A DNA stretch of 20,175 bases, taken from a virus. Below are positions 15,488 through 20,175 of the stretch, piece by piece (position 1 is the stretch's first letter; each line of letters begins with the position of its first letter). Below the pieces are notes generated by a model that was given only the letters and a program-made list of their open reading frames with translations, was not told where the DNA came from and searched no databases. Made by a program: the position numbers and the translations under genes. The stretch lies in IMG/VR virus record IMGVR_UViG_3300042691_006758, positions 1 to 20,175 of that record; one strand, given 5' to 3'.

Positions 15488-16123
15488 TTATGATGCTGGT
15501 GCCCAAGTACGATCTACGATCTTACCATAGGAAGCCGATGTATCTTCAGGAAGAAGACGGAAGGAAACTTCGAACATCGAAGGTTCATCACGCTTTGCAG
15601 ATACTGTTACGTTCTCAATTGAGAGCGCACGATATGCTGCGTAGACACGCTCTACATATGCAGAGTCTTCGCAATCTCCAGTTCCAGGTCCAACAGCAAC
15701 AATTCCACGCTCAACTGGACATTCTCCAATGTCACCTGCTGAGAGATTAAGTGTCTGTCCTGCTGAAGTGGACTTAGTACCTGATAGATCATCAGAACTG
15801 TAAGCAAGAGCCAAGAGAAGGTTCTCAAGGGTAGCCTCAGCAAAAGCGGTAGCAAGATTTACTTGCATACCTTGCTTGTACAACTTAGCAACGTCAAGAA
15901 GTTGGTCAACCTGTACTTCACCGAAGTCTGGTTGGAACTGCAATTCTAGACCGTTCATGGTATAGCCTACGTTTGTGAAATCAAGATCATCAGAAAGTGT
16001 ATCTCTGTATGATTCGGTTGCGTCAAATGCAGGTAGTGTGCCAGCAGTCAGCGTTGTATCAGCAACGAAGAGAGCGGCTGCGCCAACGATAATGTTGGTC
16101 GATGTACCACGAGTGTATGCCAT
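15488..16123 (-). CDS. Major tail (tube) protein
   Basis: The 211-residue protein is the likely tube subunit that polymerises around the tape measure. It begins MAYTRGTSTNIIVGAAALFV, has the acidic beta-rich composition of phage tube proteins, and ends in a compact strand region (SMFEVSFRLLPEDTSASYGK). Position between the tail terminator-like gene and the chaperones is the standard site. I chose the ATG at 16123 because AGAGGTG precedes it by six bases; an in-frame TTG seven codons earlier (16144) overlaps that site and was rejected. Its GC and C-ending codons are clearly higher than in flanking neck and tape genes, as expected for an abundant protein. It is flanked by an extended -10 box upstream and an intrinsic terminator downstream, so it probably forms its own strong transcription unit. 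Confidence 0.88.
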   Translation of the reverse strand: MAYTRGTSTNIIVGAAALFVADTTLTAGTLPAFDATESYRDTLSDDLDFTNVGYTMNGLELQFQPDFGEVQVDQLLDVAKLYKQGMQVNLATAFAEATLENLLLALAYSSDDLSGTKSTSAGQTLNLSAGDIGECPVERGIVAVGPGTGDCEDSAYVERVYAAYRALSIENVTVSAKRDEPSMFEVSFRLLPEDTSASYGKIVDRTWAPAS

Positions 16124-16183
16124 ATTTTTCACCTCTACTTTCAATAGAATCTATATGAAGTTTTGGCGGGTTTCCTCACGACA

Positions 16184-16192
16184 AGTATAACA
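16184..16192 (-). promoter_or_regulatory. Extended -10 promoter candidate for the major tail gene
   Basis: TGTTATACT on the minus strand fits TG-n-TATAnT. Start would be near 16177, giving an mRNA leader of about 54 bases before the ATG at 16123. No convincing -35 hexamer is present upstream. The gap of 75 bases before this gene is the largest in the window and holds no other recognisable signal except the ribosome site. Confidence 0.5.
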
Positions 16193-16198
16193 GCATTT

Positions 16199-16762
16199 TT
16201 AAGTATAAGGCCAGTTGGCTGGATCTTTAGTGTGATAATCAAACTCAATAATGATTTTACCTCTAACAGTATTCATGTTAACCGAGGCTAATTCTATTAA
16301 ATCTCTGCTTTCGTCTACTTGGTATACCCGAATATTATGAAAGTATACATTTTTTGGAATAGGAGTTACCCCATCATCATCAAATAATGTATTTGCTGCA
16401 GCCCAAGCATTTACATCTTCTGCGGCTGCGTCTTGTCTATCTAAAGCCTCAATGACCATAGCCATGGCATTGTTTTCTTTTTCTAGGCTACTGCATATAA
16501 ATGTATAAACTAATTGCTCTCTTTTATGTCTATAAAATGGAGATGGCCTAAATCTTAAAAGCCTGTCATACTGAATTAATAGTGGATTTGGAATATTACT
16601 TGACTGTAATAGTTGTTGATAAATTGTTGCAGCATCTTCTGGAGTAACTGGTAATATTGGTGTATTCTCAGACGGTTCAATAATGCCAAAATCAGTTAAT
16701 TGTGCTTTAATATATCCATTTATAAAAAATGGTGGATATGGTAAGTCTAATGTACTAGGCAT
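16199..16762 (-). CDS. Tail terminator-like protein
   Basis: The 187-residue protein is encoded immediately before the major tail protein, where tail terminator (tail-to-head joining) proteins usually lie. The N-terminus is Pro-rich (LDLPYPPFFINGYI), the middle is helical (CSSLEKENNAMAMVIEALDRQDAAAEDVNAWAA) and the C-terminus has alternating strands (FHNIRVYQVDESRDLIELAS, GKIIIEFDYHT). That helix-then-sheet order is compatible with the family. The start overlaps the end of the upstream gene by eight bases, with GGAG seven bases before the ATG. No membrane segment or enzyme motif is seen. The terminator role is inferred mainly from gene order. Confidence 0.7.
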   Translation of the reverse strand: MPSTLDLPYPPFFINGYIKAQLTDFGIIEPSENTPILPVTPEDAATIYQQLLQSSNIPNPLLIQYDRLLRFRPSPFYRHKREQLVYTFICSSLEKENNAMAMVIEALDRQDAAAEDVNAWAAANTLFDDDGVTPIPKNVYFHNIRVYQVDESRDLIELASVNMNTVRGKIIIEFDYHTKDPANWPYT

Positions 16763-17435
16763 CTTCTACTCCAATCGTAGCATTTGCTATCCACTTAAAT
16801 CCTGTTTGAACACCTTTTGCCTTACCCAGTTTTGCACCAGCCTTGATGTTTCTTTTAAATAATGTTGGCTTGTTTATATAATTATATAAGCCAGAGGCCT
16901 TTATAAATGACTGTCTAAAATAAGACAACATGAATTCATCAAACACTCTTTCATAAGATCCCTGAACCTCTTCGCCACCTGGATCACGAACGGTTACTGG
17001 CTTTCTAGTAAAAACAGTTTTACCTGCTTTTTCGAACGCAAGCACAGTTTTCTTTGGTTTAATCAACACGGGAATTCCATTTTCCATAATTGATGCTTTA
17101 TTATAAAATGGTGCAGTTGATTCTTGGGATAAACTTAACGATTGACGAAATGTAGAATTAACTGATAGGCCTAAATTACTAACAGTATAAGTTAGATTGA
17201 ATAGTCTTGCATTTCTATTTCCTTCTTGATACCATTCATAAACATGGTGAAGTGCTCTAGGATTTAACCTTGCTTGCATATCTATATATTGTCCTAGTGC
17301 TGCAATTACTGATTGTCCTAAGTTATTTAAAAATACTTTTTTACCCTGATGTACCCCGTCAATAAAGCCATTGGAATAATCAATAATGTTATCCATTGTT
17401 TTTTTAAAAGACTTTATATTTGTAGTAACTATCAT
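16755..17435 (-). CDS. Neck / tail-completion protein (HK97 gp10-like position)
   Basis: The 226-residue protein is basic and mixed alpha/beta. An N-terminal helix (KKVFLNNLGQSVIAALGQYI, about 32-51) is followed by HHVYEWYQEGNRNARLF (about 63-79), reminiscent of the HK97 gp10-like tail-completion family. Further on are a strand-rich middle and a Lys-rich tail (RNIKAGAKLGKAKG). It begins in a one-base TAATG overlap with the head-closure gene, with GAGG about 11 bases upstream. Position three of four in the neck set supports a head-tail joining role. The family call is from order and general resemblance. Confidence 0.68.
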   Translation of the reverse strand: MIVTTNIKSFKKTMDNIIDYSNGFIDGVHQGKKVFLNNLGQSVIAALGQYIDMQARLNPRALHHVYEWYQEGNRNARLFNLTYTVSNLGLSVNSTFRQSLSLSQESTAPFYNKASIMENGIPVLIKPKKTVLAFEKAGKTVFTRKPVTVRDPGGEEVQGSYERVFDEFMLSYFRQSFIKASGLYNYINKPTLFKRNIKAGAKLGKAKGVQTGFKWIANATIGVEDA

Positions 17436-17884
17436 TAGTCTGCGACCTCTTGGCTTTCTGTACGACGCAAAACTAATTTATAATATTCTATATTTTGAAA
17501 AGGTCCAGTAAATGGATCTACTGTGGCAACTTCATATATAGTGCCTCTGCCAATTCTTGGTCCTGCTGTTTCTCTATATATCAAAGAGTCACCACTATTA
17601 CGAATATTTACAATTAAAATATTAGATATGGCATTTTGTTCACCATTAGATGATATTCTTGGATCTGATTTTACTCTGCCTACTAGTTTGTTTTGATATT
17701 GCATAATAATTTCAGGCTTAAGATCTTCTTCTCCTGCTCCACCGACTGGTGTGGCATTACAAGTTATTGTTCTATCAAAAACCCATTCTTTTTGTGCCTG
17801 CCCATATTTATTTTGAGTTATAAGAGGATAATATATATCTGCCTTCATTGGATATAAAAAATCTGTTGTTTCACATACATTCAT
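17435..17884 (-). CDS. Head-closure (stopper) protein
   Basis: The 149-residue, beta-rich protein has the layout of phage head-closure proteins that plug the portal after packaging. It opens with a YPMKADIYYPLITQNKYGQ segment, followed by WVFDRTITCNATP, then a loop, and closes with the strand pattern TIYEVATVDPFTG and YYKLVLRRTE. The ATG shares one base with the stop of the upstream connector gene (TAATG), with GGAG eight bases before it. It also shares one base with the next start. The double overlap suggests stoichiometric, coupled translation of the neck set. Confidence in the stopper assignment is moderate because no single residue is diagnostic. Confidence 0.72.
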   Translation of the reverse strand: MNVCETTDFLYPMKADIYYPLITQNKYGQAQKEWVFDRTITCNATPVGGAGEEDLKPEIIMQYQNKLVGRVKSDPRISSNGEQNAISNILIVNIRNSGDSLIYRETAGPRIGRGTIYEVATVDPFTGPFQNIEYYKLVLRRTESQEVAD

Positions 17885-18876
17885 TATAAAACTCCAGGTG
17901 TACCAAAATTGGTTATATATTTCTCCAAAATTTTATCTACAATTAAATTGCCCGTTCCAAAGAAAGAACCTTTATCATATTCAACTCTGTACTGATCTGT
18001 TGAATATTTTAGAACATATCTCTTATGATAATCTAGTCTTCCACACTTTAAATCGTCAATAAGCATAAGTGTTGCATCTTTGATATCATATGGAACTACC
18101 TTATACCCCGTTGCTAACTGGAATAAATAGTTCCAGCCCATTGGAAATGTAACTCCAGGGGCAACAGCAATTGTGTTGGGACTGTCTTCCGAGTCGTACA
18201 TATAAATAGAATCAGAATACGCTAGTGGTACTCCTCTTGGAAAACTTGCTTGACGAATATAAGAATCTGATTGTTGAGTCCAGTCTTTAATAATTGAAGT
18301 TTTATCTTTTGTTAGAAGATAGTTCCATTGGCCATCTCCCTGCGCCTGTGGACTATCGTCATAATCCCAAACTAGTTCATTATTTTCATATGCTTTTAGA
18401 ATTAAATATACACGATCCCAAACTGGCATAAAGTCAGTATTATTTCCAATTGTCTCATACCAAGAACGCTCATAGTAAAATCCGCCAGGAACAATTGAGT
18501 CAATAATGGATCTTGCTAAACCTTCATAGTATGTAGCATCTTTGATTTCTGTTGCAGTTGTGCCAAGAGTTTTTGGATCTACATATGGTCGCATTACTTC
18601 AAGATTATCTTCTACAACAATATCGCCCTCTTCTGCACTTGTAGAAGCAGTTGTATAAATTGCATCATAAATTGTTAGAGAGTAAGACTCATCATATGTG
18701 TTAAACATATCTGGAAGAACATAAGTTATCTGTGAACTTGCAGAAGACGTTACTGTTGCTGTAACATCATTAACATTTCTAGTGCCCTCATTGATTACTA
18801 AAATATAATCAGTATTAGGCTCTGGCACATCATATGTGATGGACAGAGGATATGGTGGAAGTCTTAATAGTTGCAT
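17884..18876 (-). CDS. Head-tail connector / adaptor with N-terminal beta domain
   Basis: The 330-residue protein begins with about 95 residues of strand-rich sequence (SITYDVPEPNTDYILVINEG, DVTATVTSSASSQITYVLPD, YSLTIYDAIYTT) that looks like an Ig/fibronectin-type beta domain. A larger region follows with connector character: TYYEGLARSIIDSIVPGGFY, DRVYLILKAYENNELVWDYD, and a C-terminal DATLMLIDDLKCGRLDYHKR and VDKILEKYITNFG. Helices of that kind and the place after the capsid genes fit an adaptor bound to the portal. The ATG shares one base with the TAA of the 116-aa gene; no strong ribosome site is visible, so it probably depends on coupling. The N-terminal extension makes it longer than typical adaptors of about 100-150 residues. 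Function is inferred. Confidence 0.7.
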   Translation of the reverse strand: MQLLRLPPYPLSITYDVPEPNTDYILVINEGTRNVNDVTATVTSSASSQITYVLPDMFNTYDESYSLTIYDAIYTTASTSAEEGDIVVEDNLEVMRPYVDPKTLGTTATEIKDATYYEGLARSIIDSIVPGGFYYERSWYETIGNNTDFMPVWDRVYLILKAYENNELVWDYDDSPQAQGDGQWNYLLTKDKTSIIKDWTQQSDSYIRQASFPRGVPLAYSDSIYMYDSEDSPNTIAVAPGVTFPMGWNYLFQLATGYKVVPYDIKDATLMLIDDLKCGRLDYHKRYVLKYSTDQYRVEYDKGSFFGTGNLIVDKILEKYITNFGTPGVL

Positions 18877-19226
18877 TATGCTTTGCCGTAGTGCTTTGCT
18901 ACCTCAGCGGGGGTTGCCTCTCTTACCGCCCTATGCTTTAGCCACTTTACGGATACCTCCTTAGTAACAATGTTATAACCTTTTTGAAGTTGCCCCACAC
19001 CATTCCAATGAAGGTTTCTTTCAGAAAACAACGCAACTTTTTCTTGCGGGGTATCTGACTTAATTTCTTTATGATCATCTCTAGGTACAAAAGGCAGGAT
19101 AGCCTCTAGTAAATCTAATTTAGTTGTTGCCCCAAATACATCAATTTTATTTTTCTTCGCATATGATTTTAGTTGCGGCACTGTCATTTTATTGAATTCT
19201 TCTACTACTTCTTTTGTTGTTGACAT
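18876..19226 (-). CDS. Small head-region protein with SAP/Rho-N-like helical motif
   Basis: The 116-residue protein has a helix-turn-helix-like segment at about 13-46 (KMTVPQLKSYAKKNKIDVFG, then TKLDLLEAIL) that resembles SAP or Rho N-terminal domains, short modules that bind nucleic acid or protein. The C-terminal half (WNGVGQLQKGYNIVTKEVSV, LKHRAVREATPAEVAKHYG) looks like a compact second domain seen in proteins encoded between capsid and connector genes. GGAGG lies four bases before the ATG. A TGATATAAT box lies just upstream of it. The role may be capsid completion or genome contact; no function is proven by the sequence. Confidence 0.65.
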   Translation of the reverse strand: MSTTKEVVEEFNKMTVPQLKSYAKKNKIDVFGATTKLDLLEAILPFVPRDDHKEIKSDTPQEKVALFSERNLHWNGVGQLQKGYNIVTKEVSVKWLKHRAVREATPAEVAKHYGKA

Positions 19227-19241
19227 ATTTCCTCCACTGCT

Positions 19242-19250
19242 ATTATATCA
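19242..19250 (-). promoter_or_regulatory. Extended -10 promoter candidate before the neck operon
   Basis: TGATATAAT on the minus strand is an exact extended -10 match. With a 17-base spacer, TTTATA (19265-19270, inside the end of the 70-aa gene) matches four of six -35 positions. The predicted start near 19235 would leave only about nine leader bases, beginning with GGAGG, before the ATG at 19226. It could drive the 116-aa gene and the coupled neck genes. Confidence 0.45.
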
Positions 19251-19257
19251 GAATTGA

Positions 19258-19470
19258 CTATTTATATAAACTTTGTGGTCTTTTAACTCCAGCAGGAGTA
19301 CCACTTATAATTACATTTTCTCCAAAATTAGCATCAGGAATACATCCTAATGCGTACCTTTGTGTAATAATTCCATTAGGACCACTGATTATTGTTCCAA
19401 TACCCCCGACTGCTATACAGCCATCTCCACTATGTTGATGTGGGACTGTTGGATTTCCTGGATAAGACAT
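19258..19470 (-). CDS. Small Gly/Pro-rich protein of unknown function
   Basis: The 70-residue protein begins MSYPGNPTVPHQHSGDGCIA and continues with GGIGTIISGPNGIIT. It has two cysteines (about 18 and 44), many glycines and no predicted membrane segment. I do not recognise a family. Start is the ATG at 19470 with AGGAG five bases upstream; a TTG ten codons earlier lies inside a strong hairpin and was rejected. Its place directly after the major capsid gene, where decoration or capsid accessory proteins are often encoded, suggests a virion role, but that is context only. The composition fits a small beta-rich or extended surface protein. Confidence 0.65.
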   Translation of the reverse strand: MSYPGNPTVPHQHSGDGCIAVGGIGTIISGPNGIITQRYALGCIPDANFGENVIISGTPAGVKRPQSLYK

Positions 19471-19491
19471 TTTATCTCCTAATGTGATTAA

Positions 19492-19515
19492 GGAGGGCAA
19501 CTTGCGCTGCCCTCC
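19492..19515 (-). terminator. Strong hairpin after the major capsid gene (weak terminator or processing site)
   Basis: On the minus strand GGAGGGCA and TGCCCTCC form a perfect eight-base-pair GC-rich stem around an eight-base loop, 23 bases after the capsid stop. The following bases, TTAATCACATT, are a poor U-tract, so efficient intrinsic termination is doubtful. Partial termination, or an RNA stabiliser at the 3' end of a capsid message, are both possible. It lies upstream of the ribosome site of the 70-aa gene. Confidence 0.6.
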
Positions 19516-19538
19516 CTAAACTTTTTAGTTTTTACAAA

Positions 19539-20175
19539 CTATGCGGTTGGATCAACTGCAGCATCTGCATAAGAGACTGCATCTTGTTCTTCCCATTGAA
19601 TACCAAAGCGTACAAATACTGTGTACTCAATTGTATCCTTCTTTGGCTTGTATTCACGATTTACCGTGATATCACGCTGGAAGCCCCAAACACGGTTTGC
19701 AGGGAATGTCAAGTCGACATAATCTGCTGGGTAGTAAGGTACTTCCATTACGTCGACACCGAGAACACGAGTTGTACGTGCTCCACCGAATGTCTGACCA
19801 ACACCGTCTAGGTATTGCTGACGGTTACGCTCTGTACCGCCAGTACGTGGTGCAAACGCTTCAGCAATAGCATCAGCGAGTGTACCGTTGTTCTTAACAA
19901 TACCCTGGAAAGCATCTGTACCAGCATAGAACTTTAGGTTCTGCTTTACTGCACGATACTTACGTGGCATTGCGAGAATAATGTCCTGCATGACTTCTGT
20001 TGTCCAGTTGTCATCAGAAACTGTAACGAGTGCTTCGTGTGCCTCGCCATCATTCTGGACCTTGTAAACAAAGCCCTCCATGATGGAAAGGAAGTCGCCT
20101 GAAGAACCATCGCCATTAATAGCGAGGTCTTCAATATCGTTAGCAAATGCATTGGTCATCAAGCGAACTAGATGA
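19539..20175 (-). CDS. Major capsid protein (C-terminal part, cut by window edge)
   Basis: The minus-strand frame is open from the window edge to a TAG at 19541-19539, about 212 codons. It reads HLVRLMTNAFANDIEDLAIN at the start, so the TTG and ATG at 20162-20157 are internal codons and not starts. The segment FANDIEDLAINGDG followed by FLSIMEGF, the IILAMPRKYRA helix, GVDVMEVPYYPADYV, and the closing VFVRFGIQWEEQDAVSYADA are typical of the C-terminal half of HK97-fold capsid proteins. GC content is high for the window (a 60-base sample at 19801 is 55%) with many C-ending codons, as expected for the most abundant virion protein. The N-terminal part, any scaffold domain and the portal lie outside the window. 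Confidence 0.85.
   Translation of the reverse strand, partial: HLVRLMTNAFANDIEDLAINGDGSSGDFLSIMEGFVYKVQNDGEAHEALVTVSDDNWTTEVMQDIILAMPRKYRAVKQNLKFYAGTDAFQGIVKNNGTLADAIAEAFAPRTGGTERNRQQYLDGVGQTFGGARTTRVLGVDVMEVPYYPADYVDLTFPANRVWGFQRDITVNREYKPKKDTIEYTVFVRFGIQWEEQDAVSYADAAVDPTA

Noticed and set aside
16124-16144. TTG start seven codons upstream in the major tail gene
   Set aside because: These codons include the AGAGGTG ribosome site of the ATG at 16123, and the first residues (MKVEVKN) would simply translate it.
19471-19500. TTG start ten codons upstream in the 70-aa gene
   Set aside because: The TTG lies within the hairpin and the extra codons cover the AGGAG site of the ATG at 19470.
20157-20162. 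TTG/ATG as start of the capsid gene
   Set aside because: The frame stays open to the window edge and the upstream codons (HLVRL) continue smoothly; no ribosome site is present. The gene is truncated by the window.
1-20175. tRNA, CRISPR array, insertion sequence or attachment site
   Set aside because: I looked for cloverleaf-like, regularly spaced direct repeat, transposase and terminal repeat patterns and saw none outside the protein-coding repeats described.

Overview
The window is a continuous block of virion structural genes from a tailed, long-tailed (siphovirus-type) double-stranded DNA phage or prophage. Every gene I can support lies on the minus strand, so the transcriptional order runs from position 20175 down to 1. 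No integrase, replication, lysis, tRNA or CRISPR feature is visible. The DNA is AT-rich (a sampled stretch in a neck gene is about 27% GC), with richer GC in the major capsid and major tail genes. Strong purine Shine-Dalgarno sites, a near-leaderless start, and a tape measure carrying VPALLTPGE-type motifs fit a phage of a Gram-positive host. A low-GC actinobacterial host, for example a freshwater lineage, is my guess; the window holds no host marker that proves it.

Layout in transcription order. Head: the C-terminal part of the major capsid protein (cut by the window edge), a strong hairpin, a 70-aa orphan protein and a 116-aa protein with a SAP/Rho-N-like helical motif. Neck: a 330-aa connector/adaptor with an N-terminal beta domain, a 149-aa head-closure (stopper) protein, a 226-aa tail-completion protein and a 187-aa tail terminator-like protein. 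Tail tube: a 211-aa major tail protein with its own promoter-like site and a strong intrinsic terminator. Tail assembly: two paralogous chaperone genes (239 aa and 109 aa), then a very large tape measure protein (2808 aa). Tail tip: a 212-aa minor tail protein, a 1436-aa hub/baseplate protein with an embedded lectin-like domain, a 292-aa protein with a Pro/Thr-rich linker, and the first 13 codons of a further tail gene.

The most interesting element is the chaperone pair. Long-tailed phages normally make a short (G) and a long (GT) chaperone from one locus by programmed frameshifting. Here the long form is a single uninterrupted reading frame (N-domain plus T-domain). A second, separate gene encodes only the N-domain, about 40% identical by eye. 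The long gene sits behind a terminator with a near-leaderless start and no Shine-Dalgarno site, while the short gene has a perfect AGGAGG and its own extended -10 box. This reads as gene duplication plus unequal initiation replacing frameshifting to set the G:GT ratio.

Transcription appears to be organised by extended -10 boxes (TGnTATAAT-like) in four of the five intergenic gaps of 30 bases or more. Translation is tightly coupled, with four TAATG stop/start overlaps and three other near-zero junctions. There is no gene-free stretch longer than about 75 bases.
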